Positions 7,703 through 16,950 of a DNA stretch of 64,000 bases are shown piece by piece (position 1 is the stretch's first letter; each line of letters opens with the position of its first letter). Under the pieces are notes generated by a model. The model had not been told where the DNA came from. It was given only the letters and a program-made list of their open reading frames with translations, and made no database searches. Origin of the DNA: Nonomuraea terrae (GTDB lineage Bacteria; Actinomycetota; Actinomycetes; Streptosporangiales; Streptosporangiaceae); assembly GCF_004348995.1 (NCBI RefSeq), contig NZ_SMKQ01000022.1, positions 1-64,000 on the forward strand, written 5' to 3'. The position numbers were made by a program, and so were the translations under genes.

Positions 7703-10700
7703 GTGCGCATCAACGTCAGCGTCCGCGACGCGCGGAGCCCGAAGACGCCGGCGGCCGTCGTCGTCGAGGCCGAGCCGTCCGCCCGCGTGGGGGAGCTCGC
7801 CGCGGAGTTGTCCCGGGTCCTGTCGCCCCACGGCGTGCCGGAGGTGCCCGCGCTCTACCTCGGCCCGCACCCCGCGGACCCGGCGGCGACGCTGGCGGAG
7901 TCAGGCGTACGGGACGGGCTCGACCTGGGCCTCGGCGTCCCGCCGCCCGTGGCGGAGTACGCCGAGGGCACGGTCGAGCTCCGGGTGGTGAGCGGCCCCG
8001 GCGCCGGGACGGTCTACCGCCTGCCGCCGGGCGAGTACGACATCGGGAGCGCTCCCACCTGCCGGGTCCGCCTCGACGGGGCCGCTCCCCCGGTGGCCGT
8101 CCGCGTCCTCGTCCGGGTGGACGCCTCCGTCGAGGTCACCCCGGTGGGCGGCGCGCTGCTGGACGGCGCGACCCTGTCGGGCGCCGCCGCCTGGCCGGAG
8201 GGCAGCCAGCTGGAGGCGGGCGCCAACCTGCTGGAGCTGTCCACGGCGACGCAGAACCGGGCCCCACTGACGCCCGACGGGCTGAGCCTGGAGTTCAACC
8301 GGCCGCCGCGCTTCGTCCCCGACTCTCCGGCGCCGCACTTCCAGCTGCCGGCGCCGCCGGACAAGCCGCAGCGGCGCGTCCTGCCGCTGCTGCCCATCCT
8401 GCTGGTGCCCGCGCTGGCCGCCGTCGTCGCGATCGTGGTGACCGGTACGTGGGCGTTCGTCTTCTTCGCGCTGCTCTCGCCGATCGGCGCGCTGCTGACC
8501 CAGTCCGGCAACCGCAAGCAGAGCCGGATCGGCTACGCGGACCAGCTCGCCGAGCACGAGAAGCGTGTGGCCCGCGTACGCACCGACGTCACCGCCGCCG
8601 TGCTGGCCGAGCAGCACAACCGGCGGCTGGCGATGCCCGACCCGGCCTCGCTGCTGCGGATGGCCGCGCTGCCGTCCGAGCGGCTGTGGGAGCGCCGCCG
8701 CCGCGACCCCGACTTCCTCACCGTCCGCGTCGGCACCGCCGACGTGCCCGCCGCGATCACCGTGGAGGACCGGGCGCTGGAGGAGTACCGGCGGCGGACC
8801 TCGCCGATGCTGAAGGACGTGCCGGTGCCGGTGTCCGTACGCGACGGCGGCGTGGTGGGCCTGGCCGGGGAGGCGGCCGTGTCCCTGGCCGGCTGGCTGG
8901 TGGCCCAGGCCGCCGTCCTGCACAGCCCGGCCGACCTGCGCATCTGCGTGCTGACCTCGGCCGCGGGCGAACAGGCGTGGTCGTGGACGCGCTGGCTGCC
9001 GCACACCCGGCCGCAGGGCGAGGACACGTACGCGTTCGTCGGCACCGGCGCGGAGTCCGTCGCGCGGCGGCTCGGTGAGCTGGGCAGGCTGGTGGCCGCC
9101 CGGCTCGCCGCGGGCGCCGACCCGTCCGCCCCGGCGGTGCTCGTCGTCATGGAGGACGCCCGCCGCGTGCGCACCCTGCCGGGCGTCGTGACGCTGCTGC
9201 GCGACGGCCCGTCCGTCGGCGTCCACACCGTCTGCCTGGCGGCCGAGGAGCGGCTGCTGCCCGAGGAGTGCGGCGCCGTCGTGGCCCCCGGCGAGGGCGG
9301 TCTCGCCGTACGGACCCGCGGCTCCGTCGCCATGACGCGAGTACGCCCCGATTCGCCCCGCCCCGACTGGTACGACGAGGTCGCCCGCGCCCTGGCTCCC
9401 CTGCGCGCGGCGGGCCGCTCGGAGGAGGCCGGGTCCACGCTGCCCGACGCCGTCCGGCTCCTGGACGTCCTGCGCGTCGAACCGCCCACCCCTGACGCGA
9501 TCCTGGCCCGCTGGACAACCTCAGGACGCGGCACCCGGGCCGTCCTCGGCACCGGGCTCGACGGCGACTTCGCCGTGGACCTGGTACGCGACGGCCCCCA
9601 CGCGCTGATCGCCGGGACGACCGGCTCCGGCAAGTCCGAGCTGCTCCAGACCCTGGTGGCCTCCCTCGCGGTGGCGAACCGGCCGGACGAGATGACGTTC
9701 GTGCTGGTCGACTACAAGGGCGGCAGCGCGTTCGCCGAATGCGCGGAGCTGCCGCACACGGTCGGCCTGGTGACCGACCTCGACACCCACCTCGTCGAAC
9801 GCGCGCTGGTCTCGCTGGGCGCGGAGCTGCGCCGCCGCGAGCGGGTGCTGGCCGGGGCCGGCGCCAAGGACCTGCCCGACTACCAGGACAAACGCGCCCG
9901 TGACGGCTCGTTGGCGCCGTTGCCGCGGCTGCTGCTGGTCATCGACGAGTTCGCCTCGATGGTGCGGGAGCTGCCGGACTTCGTCAGCGGGCTGGTCAAC
10001 ATCGCGCAGCGCGGGCGCTCGCTCGGCATCCACCTCGTCCTCGCGACCCAGCGGCCCGCGGGCGCGGTGACGGCGGACATCCGGGCCAACACGAACCTGC
10101 GCATCGCGCTGCGCACCACCGACGTCAGCGAGAGCCGCGACATCATCGACGCGCCCGACGCGGGCGAGATCTCGACGCGTACGCCGGGGCGGGCGTACGC
10201 ACGGCTCGGGCCCGCCGCCCTGCTGCCGTTCCAGGCCGGCCGGGTGGGCGGCAGGCGCCCGGCGTACGAGGTGAGCGCCGCAGGCGCCGCGCTGCGGGCG
10301 GTGCGGGTGGACTGGCGGGAGCTCGGCGGGCCGGTCACCCAGGCCCCGGCCCGTACGGTCGCCGCCGGCCAGGACACCGCCACCGACCTGGCCGTCCTCA
10401 CCGAGGCAATCGCCGCGGCCGCCCGTACGGCGGGCATCCCCCGCCAGCCCAGCCCCTGGCTCCCGGCCCTGCCCGAGACCCTGCACCTGTCCGACCTGAG
10501 CCCGGTGAACGCGACCGCGACGGGACGACCCGCGCCCACCGGCGCCGCTGTGGGTGAGGCCGCGCTGCCGGCGGTCGGTTACGGGCTGGTGGACCTGCCC
10601 GGCGAGCAGCGCCGCGCCGAGCTCGTCCTCGACCTCGACCGCGCCGGCCACCTGCACGTCATCGGCTCGCCGCGCACCGGCAGGTCCCAGGTCCTGCGCA

Positions 10701-12091
10701 CGCTCGCCGCCGCACTCGCCCGCGCACACGGCGCCACGGACCTCCACCTGTACGGCATCGACTGCGGCAACGGCGCGCTGAACGCCCTGACCGCGCTCCC
10801 CCACTGCGGGACGGTCGTCGACCGCACCGAGATCGAGCGCCTCGGAAGGCTGCTCGACCGGCTCGTGGCCGAGCTCACCGCCCGCCAGGCCCTGCTCGGC
10901 GGACGCGGCGTCGCCGACCTGGCCGAGCTGCGCCGCCTCCTGCCGCCGGGCGAACGGCCGCCGCACGTCGTCGTCCTGCTGGACCGGTTCGAGGTGTTCG
11001 AACGCGACTACGCCGTCCACGACAACGGCAGCTATCTGACGCGGCTGGTCCGCCTCATGCGCGACGGCGCCGCCGCCGGCATCCACCTCGTGCTCGCCGG
11101 TGACCGGCTGCTCGGCTCCAGCCGGTACGCCGGCACGACCGAGGACCGGATCGTGCTGCGGCTCAACGACCGCGGTGACTACAACGTGATCGGGCTCAGC
11201 ACCAGGAACGTGCCCGAGCACATGCCACCCGGCCGCGGCATCAGGGCGCGGGACCTCAGCGAGGTCCAGATCGCCGTCCTCGGCCCCGACCTGACCGGCG
11301 CCGGCCAGGCCCGGGCGCTGGCGGCACTCGGACAGGAGCTGACCGCCCGCGAGAGCGGCGTGCCGCCCGAGCGGCGGCCGATGCGCCTGGACGTGCTGCC
11401 CGACCGGATCTCGTACGCCGAGGCCCGTGCGCTGCGCGGCCCCGGCGGGCTCTTCCCCACGCGGCCGATGGTCGCCGTCGGCGGCGACACGCTCACGGCG
11501 CTCGGCCCTGACCTGGCGGAGATCCCGACCTTCGTGGTCGCCGGGCCGCCCCGCTCGGGACGCAGCACCGCGCTGGCCGCCATCGCCTCGTCGCTGCTGG
11601 AGGCGGGCGCGGGGCTGATCGTCCTGACCCCGGCGCGCTCGCCGCTGCGGCGGCTCTCCGGGGCGTCGGGTGTCGCCGCCGTCCTCGCGGACGCGGAGAT
11701 CACGCAGGCCGCCTTCCGCGAGACGCTGCGCAAGGTGCCCGAGGAGTACGGCGTCATCGTCGTGGACGACGCCGAGCTGCTCGCCCGTTCCGACCTCGAA
11801 CCGGACCTGACGCTGCTCGCCCGGGGCGGCGCGGGCCCCGGCTGGGGCGTGGTCGCGGGCGGCAACGCCGAGGTGCTGTCCACGACCCTGGGCGGCTGGA
11901 TCGCCCAGGTCAAGCGCAACCGGTCGGGCCTGCTGCTCTCGCCGCAGAACTTCGCCGAAGGAGAGCTGGTGGGCGTGCGGTTGTCCCGGGGCGTCATCGG
12001 CCGGCCGCCGCAGCCGGGACGCGGCCACCTGCACCTGGGCGACGGCACCCTGCGCACGGTCCAGGTCCCGGACACCCGTTTCGAGGAGTGA
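7703..12091 (+). CDS. eccC: FHA-containing EccC/EssC-type type VII secretion ATPase
   Basis: 1462-residue FtsK/SpoIIIE-family motor that drives Esx export across the membrane. Domain order: ubiquitin/YukD-like segment (about 1-80), FHA domain (about 92-175, with YDIGSAPTCRVRLD), two membrane spans (about 226-268), then three ATPase modules. Module 1 has a canonical Walker A GTTGSGKS (638-645) and Walker B VIDE (746-749). Modules 2 and 3 have Arg in place of the Walker A Lys: GSPRTGRS (988-995) and GPPRSGRS (1281-1288). The EccCa and EccCb parts are fused. N-terminal FHA domains are typical of Firmicute EssC, so this is a hybrid-looking architecture. The GTG start has GAGGAAG 8 bases upstream. 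Confidence 0.92.
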   Translation: MRINVSVRDARSPKTPAAVVVEAEPSARVGELAAELSRVLSPHGVPEVPALYLGPHPADPAATLAESGVRDGLDLGLGVPPPVAEYAEGTVELRVVSGPGAGTVYRLPPGEYDIGSAPTCRVRLDGAAPPVAVRVLVRVDASVEVTPVGGALLDGATLSGAAAWPEGSQLEAGANLLELSTATQNRAPLTPDGLSLEFNRPPRFVPDSPAPHFQLPAPPDKPQRRVLPLLPILLVPALAAVVAIVVTGTWAFVFFALLSPIGALLTQSGNRKQSRIGYADQLAEHEKRVARVRTDVTAAVLAEQHNRRLAMPDPASLLRMAALPSERLWERRRRDPDFLTVRVGTADVPAAITVEDRALEEYRRRTSPMLKDVPVPVSVRDGGVVGLAGEAAVSLAGWLVAQAAVLHSPADLRICVLTSAAGEQAWSWTRWLPHTRPQGEDTYAFVGTGAESVARRLGELGRLVAARLAAGADPSAPAVLVVMEDARRVRTLPGVVTLLRDGPSVGVHTVCLAAEERLLPEECGAVVAPGEGGLAVRTRGSVAMTRVRPDSPRPDWYDEVARALAPLRAAGRSEEAGSTLPDAVRLLDVLRVEPPTPDAILARWTTSGRGTRAVLGTGLDGDFAVDLVRDGPHALIAGTTGSGKSELLQTLVASLAVANRPDEMTFVLVDYKGGSAFAECAELPHTVGLVTDLDTHLVERALVSLGAELRRRERVLAGAGAKDLPDYQDKRARDGSLAPLPRLLLVIDEFASMVRELPDFVSGLVNIAQRGRSLGIHLVLATQRPAGAVTADIRANTNLRIALRTTDVSESRDIIDAPDAGEISTRTPGRAYARLGPAALLPFQAGRVGGRRPAYEVSAAGAALRAVRVDWRELGGPVTQAPARTVAAGQDTATDLAVLTEAIAAAARTAGIPRQPSPWLPALPETLHLSDLSPVNATATGRPAPTGAAVGEAALPAVGYGLVDLPGEQRRAELVLDLDRAGHLHVIGSPRTGRSQVLRTLAAALARAHGATDLHLYGIDCGNGALNALTALPHCGTVVDRTEIERLGRLLDRLVAELTARQALLGGRGVADLAELRRLLPPGERPPHVVVLLDRFEVFERDYAVHDNGSYLTRLVRLMRDGAAAGIHLVLAGDRLLGSSRYAGTTEDRIVLRLNDRGDYNVIGLSTRNVPEHMPPGRGIRARDLSEVQIAVLGPDLTGAGQARALAALGQELTARESGVPPERRPMRLDVLPDRISYAEARALRGPGGLFPTRPMVAVGGDTLTALGPDLAEIPTFVVAGPPRSGRSTALAAIASSLLEAGAGLIVLTPARSPLRRLSGASGVAAVLADAEITQAAFRETLRKVPEEYGVIVVDDAELLARSDLEPDLTLLARGGAGPGWGVVAGGNAEVLSTTLGGWIAQVKRNRSGLLLSPQNFAEGELVGVRLSRGVIGRPPQPGRGHLHLGDGTLRTVQVPDTRFEE

Positions 12092-12095
12092 CACG

Positions 12096-12698
12096 ATGAT
12101 CTTCACGTACGGCCGGCGCGTACGCGTGGGCCTGCTGGCCGCCTGCCTCCTGCTGGGCATGGCCGCCTGCGGGAAGACCCTCGTCCTCGTCGACTCCGGG
12201 CCCGCCGCCTCGGCCCCGTCCTCGCCCGTCTCGAACACCGGCCTGCAACTGGTCGGCGGCACGGCCGCGGAGCACGGCCTGACCGGCGACGGCGGGACCC
12301 CGGTGGGCGCGATACCGCAGCCGCAGCCGGCCAAGTGGGTGCAGCTCTCCGTCGCCTCGTCCGACGCGGTGGGCGCGTACCTGACCGATGTGAACGGCTC
12401 GACCCTCTACCGCACCGACCACGACGCCCCGGACGTGTCGAGCTGCGCCGACGCGTGCGCGCTGGTCTTCCCGCCGGTCACCATCCGGGAGGGCGGCAAG
12501 GTCTACCTCTCCCCGGGGGTCGACCCGTCCGCCGTCGGCGCCATCCGGCGCGCGGACGGGACCATCCAGCTCACCGTCGGCGGCCGGCCCGTCTACCGCC
12601 ACACGGGCGACACACGACCAGGTGACATGCACGGCCAGGGCGCCGACGGCGCCTGGTACCCCATCGCCCCCACCGGAGCCAAGGCCACGCCTCACTGA
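12096..12698 (+). CDS. Lipoprotein with secreted-repeat (Lipoprotein_15) domains
   Basis: 200-residue predicted lipoprotein. An Arg-rich start is followed by a hydrophobic run and lipobox LGMAAC with Cys24. Two copies of the COG4315-type secreted repeat follow: one around YLTDVNGSTLYRTDHDAPD with a conserved SCADAC pair, and a second around VGGRPVYRHTGDTRPGDMHG. The family is widespread in actinobacteria and of unknown function. It begins 4 bases after the EccC stop, so it is co-transcribed with the secretion ATPase; a role at the outer face of the type VII machinery is inferred from position only. Confidence 0.88.
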   Translation: MIFTYGRRVRVGLLAACLLLGMAACGKTLVLVDSGPAASAPSSPVSNTGLQLVGGTAAEHGLTGDGGTPVGAIPQPQPAKWVQLSVASSDAVGAYLTDVNGSTLYRTDHDAPDVSSCADACALVFPPVTIREGGKVYLSPGVDPSAVGAIRRADGTIQLTVGGRPVYRHTGDTRPGDMHGQGADGAWYPIAPTGAKATPH

Positions 12699-12701
12699 TC
12701 C

Positions 12702-12724
12702 CCCACTACGGTGACCGTCGTGGG
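12702..12724. terminator. Possible hairpin between convergent genes
   Basis: CCCACTAC pairs with GTCGTGGG (one mismatch) around a GGTGACC centre that can also pair, giving a compact 10-bp stem just after the lipoprotein stop. No U-tract. It lies in the convergent gap before the TetR gene. Confidence 0.45.
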
Positions 12725-12824
12725 AACAGGCTCCTCCGACACCGGCAGGCCCGGCTGTCAGAACCTGCCGAACGGCGGCGGGTGCGGCCGGTCCCTCATT
12801 GCTCCGCGACCGGGATGGGCGTGG

Positions 12825-13406
12825 TCAGGTCGCAGATGTCGCGAGCGTTTTGATCGTGAAGTCGATTGCTGTGGTGAGCCGTTGGGGGTCGTGTCCGGCG
12901 CGTTCGCGTACGCGCAGGCCAAGCACCGTCGTGAACAGCAGCTCCACTGCGGCGTCGATGTCCAACGCGGCGGGCAGGTCGCCGTCGCGGATCCCGCGGC
13001 GGAGCAGTGACGCCAGGGTTTTCCTGGTGACGTCGAACGCGGCCTCGGTTTTTCGCTGGACCTCAGGGTCGGTGGTGCCGAGTTCGGCAGCCGTATTGAC
13101 CACGAAGCAGCCGCGACCAGCCTCGTGTGTGATCATCCAGATGAGCCACTCCCGCAGGATTTCGAGACTGGGGCCGGGGGCGCTGAGCTGTTCCTCGGCT
13201 TGTGTGGACTCCGTCGCCCGATAGTGATCCAGCGTCCGCAAGAACAGTGTGCGCTTGTCGTTGAAGGTGCGATACAGGCTGCTCTGCTTGAGTCTGAGCT
13301 CGGCGCCCAGATCGCGGACGGACGTGGCGTTGTAGCCGCGACGCCAGAACAGGTCGGTCGCCTTGGCGATCACGTCCTGCTCGTCGAACTCCCTGGGCCG
13401 TGCCAT
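12825..13406 (-). CDS. TetR-family repressor beside an MFS exporter
   Basis: One-component repressor of ~193 residues. The N-terminal helix-turn-helix is clear (FDEQDVIAKATDLFWRRGYN, then TSVRDLGAELRLKQSSLYRTF). The C-terminal ligand domain includes GCFVVNTAAELG, typical of AcrR/TetR_C-type regulators. I chose ATG 13406; two in-frame GTGs lie 6 and 9 bases upstream. It diverges from an MFS transporter across two copies of a perfect palindrome, the classic layout for a ligand-released repressor controlling itself and an exporter. The ligand is unknown. Confidence 0.9.
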   Translation of the reverse strand: MARPREFDEQDVIAKATDLFWRRGYNATSVRDLGAELRLKQSSLYRTFNDKRTLFLRTLDHYRATESTQAEEQLSAPGPSLEILREWLIWMITHEAGRGCFVVNTAAELGTTDPEVQRKTEAAFDVTRKTLASLLRRGIRDGDLPAALDIDAAVELLFTTVLGLRVRERAGHDPQRLTTAIDFTIKTLATSAT

Positions 13407-13429
13407 GCTCACCACTCTACCGACGTTGT

Positions 13430-13482
13430 GGAGCGATCGCTCCCGTATTAGGGTGTGCCGTCATATGGGAGCGATCGCTCCC
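13430..13482. promoter_or_regulatory. Twin palindromic TetR operators
   Basis: GGAGCGATCGCTCC occurs twice, at 13430-13443 and 13468-13481; the second extends to a 16-bp perfect palindrome at 13467-13482. The centres are 38 bp apart. Both lie between the divergent TetR and MFS genes, so they very likely are the repressor sites that overlap the two promoters. Their position also shows that the transporter cannot start upstream of about 13485. Confidence 0.85.
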
Positions 13483-13505
13483 GAATGAGAGAGGGGAGAT
13501 TCGAC

Positions 13506-14699
13506 GTGACGGCAACGGACCCTGCGATCACCGGGCGAGACGCGTCAGCGAGGAATCATTGGATCGCGGTGTCCGCCGTGGCCTTCGGCACATTTCTCCT
13601 GGTGACGGCCGAGCAGCTCCCCATCGGGCTGCTCACCCCTGTCGGATCGACACTGTCGGTCTCTGAGGGTGCGGCGGGCTTGATGGTCACGGTCCCCAGC
13701 ATCGTCGCCGCCGTCGCGGCGCCATCGGTCCCGGTACTCGTCGGCAGGATGGATCGCCGGCTCTTGCTCGTCGCCTTGATGGGTCTCATGACGCTCGCCA
13801 ACCTGGCCTCCGCCCTGGCCCCGAACTATCCGCTCCTGATCGTCGCCCGCGTGCTGGTCGGGGTGGCGATCGGCGGGTTCTGGGCCATCGCCGGCGGTCT
13901 GGCCGTCCGGCTCGTCCCCGCCCCGCTCGTGCCGCGGGCCACGGCGATCATCTTCGGCGGCGTCGGCGCGGCGAACGTCTTCGGCGTCCCCATCGGCACG
14001 ATGATCGGCGGGCTGGCGAGCTGGCGGATCGCGTTCGGCGCGCTGAGCGCCCTCGCACTGGTCGTGCTGGTCGCCTTGCTGGCCGTGCTGCCACCGTTGA
14101 CCGCCGCTCAACCCGTCGGCCTGCGGCGGCTCGCCGACCAGTTCCGCAACCAGGGCGTCCGGACCGGCATCGTGGCGACCTTCCTGATCGTGACCGGCCA
14201 CTTCGCGGCCTACACGTTCATCAGCCCCGTGCTGCGGGATCTGTCCGGCATCGACGAGCAACTCGTCGGACCACTGCTGTTCGGATTCGGCATGGCGGGC
14301 GTCGCAGGGAACTTCATCGCGGGTGCCACCGTGGCGAAACGGCTCCATCGCACGGTCCTCACCATCGCCGCCACCTTGGGAGTGACCGTGCTGCTCTACC
14401 CCATGGCAGGGCTCACCGCCGCGGGCGGGGTGACGCTGCTCGTCATCTGGGGCCTGGCGTACGGCGGGGTCTCCACCAGCCTCCAGACATGGATGATCAA
14501 AGCCGCGCCACAAGCGGTCGAGGAAGCCTCCGCTCTATGGGTGGCGGTGTTCAACCTCTCGATCGGTCTCGGCGCGCTGGCCGGCGGCACAATCGTCGAC
14601 GCCCTGCCACTCCAGGGCATCCTCTGGCTCGCCGGCGTCCTCATCCTGATGGCCGGGCCGGCAGTGTGGAAGGCACGCCGAAACGACAGCCTTGGATGA
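13506..14699 (+). CDS. MFS drug-efflux-type transporter
   Basis: 397-residue major facilitator with about 12 hydrophobic spans, similar to the AraJ/Cmx-type DHA1 group. LVGRMDRRLLL matches the cytoplasmic loop 2-3 motif and ARVLVGVAIGGFWAI matches TM4. I chose GTG 13506 because GAGGGGAG lies 7 bases upstream; the longer frame beginning at 13455 would place operator DNA inside the gene. It is divergent from the TetR repressor, and the operator pair implies induction by a compound that is probably also exported. Substrate unknown. Confidence 0.9.
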   Translation: MTATDPAITGRDASARNHWIAVSAVAFGTFLLVTAEQLPIGLLTPVGSTLSVSEGAAGLMVTVPSIVAAVAAPSVPVLVGRMDRRLLLVALMGLMTLANLASALAPNYPLLIVARVLVGVAIGGFWAIAGGLAVRLVPAPLVPRATAIIFGGVGAANVFGVPIGTMIGGLASWRIAFGALSALALVVLVALLAVLPPLTAAQPVGLRRLADQFRNQGVRTGIVATFLIVTGHFAAYTFISPVLRDLSGIDEQLVGPLLFGFGMAGVAGNFIAGATVAKRLHRTVLTIAATLGVTVLLYPMAGLTAAGGVTLLVIWGLAYGGVSTSLQTWMIKAAPQAVEEASALWVAVFNLSIGLGALAGGTIVDALPLQGILWLAGVLILMAGPAVWKARRNDSLG

Positions 14700-14890
14700 C
14701 CCGTCTCGCCGATCCGCGGCGATCACGTTCGCCGCCATCGATTCCCCGAGGACGGCCGAGCCGTACGGCGTGTCCTCCACGAGGCCGCCCTGACCGCCGA
14801 CCGGCCGTCCCGGAGCGTCGATGGGCGGTGACGCGTCGTCACGGGCGATGATGGTCGTTCATCGAGCAGGATCTTCGGGCGGAGCCATAT

Positions 14891-15760
14891 ATGCAGATCG
14901 GTGTTGTCTTTCCGCAGACCGAGATGGGCGGGGACGTCGGCGCGGTGCGCGCGTACGGGCAGCAGGTCGAGGAGCTGGGTTTCCGGCACATCATCGCCTA
15001 CGACCACGTCGTCGGCGCCGACCCCGCCGTGCACAAGGGCTGGCAGGGCCCCTACGACGTGCGGTCCACGTTCCACGAGCCGATGGTGCTCTTCGGCTTT
15101 CTCGCCGCGATCACCTCGCTGGAGCTCGTCACCAGCATCATCATCCTGCCGCAGCGGCAGACGGCCCTGGTGGCCAAGCAGGCGGCCGAGATCGACCTGC
15201 TGACGTCCGGGCGGTTCAGGCTCGGCGTGGGGCTGGGGTGGAACGCGGTCGAGTACGAGGCACTCGGCCAGGACTTCGGCACCCGGGGCAGGCGCGTCGA
15301 GGAGCAGGTGGAGCTGCTGCGCCGGCTGTGGACGGAGGAGTCGATCACGTTCGAGGGCCACTTCGACCGGGTGACGGGCGCGGGGCTGGCGCCGCTGCCG
15401 GTGCAGCAGCCGATCCCGCTCTGGTTCGGCGGGCAGTCGCCCCGGGCGTACCGGCGGGCCGGGCGGCTGGCCGAGGGCTGGTTCCCGCAGATGGGGCCGG
15501 GCCCGGAGCTGGACGAGGCGAAGGCCATGGTCGAGCAGGCCGCCTCCGAGGCGGGGCGCGACCCGTCGGCGCTCGGCATGGAAGGCCGCCTGGCCTGGAC
15601 GCGCGACGCGGACAAGCTGGCGGCCACGGCCCGCGAGTGGGAGGAGTCCGGTGCCACGCACCTCGCGATCAACACCATGAACGCCGGTCTGCGCTCCCCC
15701 GACGACCACCTCGCCGCCCTGGAAACCGCCGCCGAGGCACTGGGCCTGTCCACGAAGTGA
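14891..15760 (+). CDS. F420-dependent-type luciferase-like oxidoreductase
   Basis: 289-residue TIM-barrel protein of the luciferase-like monooxygenase superfamily, most like actinobacterial F420-dependent LLM proteins. The start MQIGVVFPQTEMGGD, the central TSGRFRLGVGLGWNAVEYEA and PIPLWFGGQSPRAYRRAGR are signature segments. The ATG has GCGGAG 7 bases upstream. It stands alone, ends before a perfect 14-bp-stem terminator and is convergent with another LLM gene. The physiological substrate cannot be deduced. FMN rather than F420 is possible but less likely. Confidence 0.9.
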   Translation: MQIGVVFPQTEMGGDVGAVRAYGQQVEELGFRHIIAYDHVVGADPAVHKGWQGPYDVRSTFHEPMVLFGFLAAITSLELVTSIIILPQRQTALVAKQAAEIDLLTSGRFRLGVGLGWNAVEYEALGQDFGTRGRRVEEQVELLRRLWTEESITFEGHFDRVTGAGLAPLPVQQPIPLWFGGQSPRAYRRAGRLAEGWFPQMGPGPELDEAKAMVEQAASEAGRDPSALGMEGRLAWTRDADKLAATAREWEESGATHLAINTMNAGLRSPDDHLAALETAAEALGLSTK

Positions 15761-15777
15761 CGTCCCTCAGGCGACGC

Positions 15778-15810
15778 GAAGGGCTACCCCTGCGCGAGGG
15801 GTAGCCCTTC
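15778..15810. terminator. Strong bidirectional terminator
   Basis: GAAGGGCTACCCCT pairs perfectly with AGGGGTAGCCCTTC (14 bp) around the loop GCGCG. It lies between the convergent luciferase-like genes. Confidence 0.9.
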
Positions 15811-15849
15811 TGCGTGATCGGCCGCCGCCGGTGCGGCGAGCCGGTCGGG

Positions 15850-16764
15850 TCAGGAGGCGATGACGTCGGATTCGGCGAGGATGCGAAGGTGTTCGAGCAC
15901 CTGCTGCGAGGTGTCGGCGAGGGGCTGGATGCAGACGTGGTCGGCCCCCGCGTCGAGGTGGGCCCGTACGCGCTCGATCACCTTCTCCGGCTCGCCCCAC
16001 ACCACGATGGCGTCCACCAGCGCGTCGCTGCCGCCGTCGATGAGGTCGGCGTCGTCCCAGCCGAGGGCGCGCAGGTTGTTCACGTAGTTGGGCAGGGCCA
16101 GGTAACGCGAGGTGAACCGGCGCGCCACGTCCCGCGCCCGCTCAGGGTCGGTCTCCAGCAACACCGTCTGCTCGGGAGCCAGCACGGGCTCGGGGCCGAG
16201 CGCCTCGCGGGCGCGGGCGGTGTGCTCGGGGGTGACGAAGTACGGGTGCGCCCCCTGCGCCCGCCGCGCCGCGAGCTCCAGCATGTTCGGCCGCAGCGCC
16301 GCCAGCAGCCGCGGCACCGGCTCCGGGAGCGGGCCCATGTACTCGGCCTGGTCCATGCCGTCGAGGTAGGCGCGCATCGCCGAGACGGGCTTGCCGTAGT
16401 CGTGCCCCCGGGTGTTCACCAACGGCGCGTGGCTCACGCCCAGGCCGAGCACGAACCGGCCGTCGTACGCCTCGGCCAGGGTGTTCGCGGCGTTCGCCGC
16501 GGCCACCGCGTCGCGGGACCAGATGCTGGCGATGCCGGTGGCGACCATCAGCGACCGCGTCCCGCTCAGCAGCACCGCCGCGTGCGTGAACGCCTCCTTG
16601 CCGGACGGCACCTCACCGATCCAGAGCGTGCCGTAGCCGAGGCTCTCGATCTCGGCGGCGGCGTCCCGCTCGAACGCCGCCGACTCCCCGCCCAGCGTGC
16701 CGTTCCAGACCCCGACCCGCCCCATGCGCCGCTTCAGCGCCGCGACGTCCACACTTCCGGCCAT
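15850..16764 (-). CDS. F420-type luciferase-like oxidoreductase (TIGR03620-like)
   Basis: 304-residue luciferase-like TIM barrel. It begins RMGRVGVWNGTLGG and contains LGYGTLWIGEVPSGKEAF, then YDGRFVLGLGVSHAPLV, as in the TIGR03620 class of probable F420-dependent oxidoreductases of mycobacteria and relatives. ATG with GTGGAG 4 bases upstream. Convergent with the preceding LLM gene but clearly a different subfamily, so not a recent duplicate. Substrate unknown. Confidence 0.88.
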   Translation of the reverse strand: MAGSVDVAALKRRMGRVGVWNGTLGGESAAFERDAAAEIESLGYGTLWIGEVPSGKEAFTHAAVLLSGTRSLMVATGIASIWSRDAVAAANAANTLAEAYDGRFVLGLGVSHAPLVNTRGHDYGKPVSAMRAYLDGMDQAEYMGPLPEPVPRLLAALRPNMLELAARRAQGAHPYFVTPEHTARAREALGPEPVLAPEQTVLLETDPERARDVARRFTSRYLALPNYVNNLRALGWDDADLIDGGSDALVDAIVVWGEPEKVIERVRAHLDAGADHVCIQPLADTSQQVLEHLRILAESDVIAS

Positions 16765-16950
16765 CCAACTCCACCCACCTTGCTCGTCGCCTGAGTCACA
16801 GCACTACACATCTGCCCCGACACAGCCAAGCACCGCCCCTGTTTAATCCCAGGGATGCTCAACGGATGATGCGGATGCGGATGCGGACGATGTCGGTGCG
16901 GTGGAGGGTGACGCCGTTGGAGAGGTTCCTCGTTCTCAGCCCGCTGAAGC

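Noticed and set aside
9521..12334. 937-codon minus-strand frame opposite the EccC gene
   Set aside because: Antisense shadow of the secretion ATPase, low-complexity Arg/Gly/Ala composition.
13455..13505. Upstream extension of the MFS transporter
   Set aside because: It would place a perfect operator palindrome inside the coding sequence, and GTG 13506 has a far better ribosome site.
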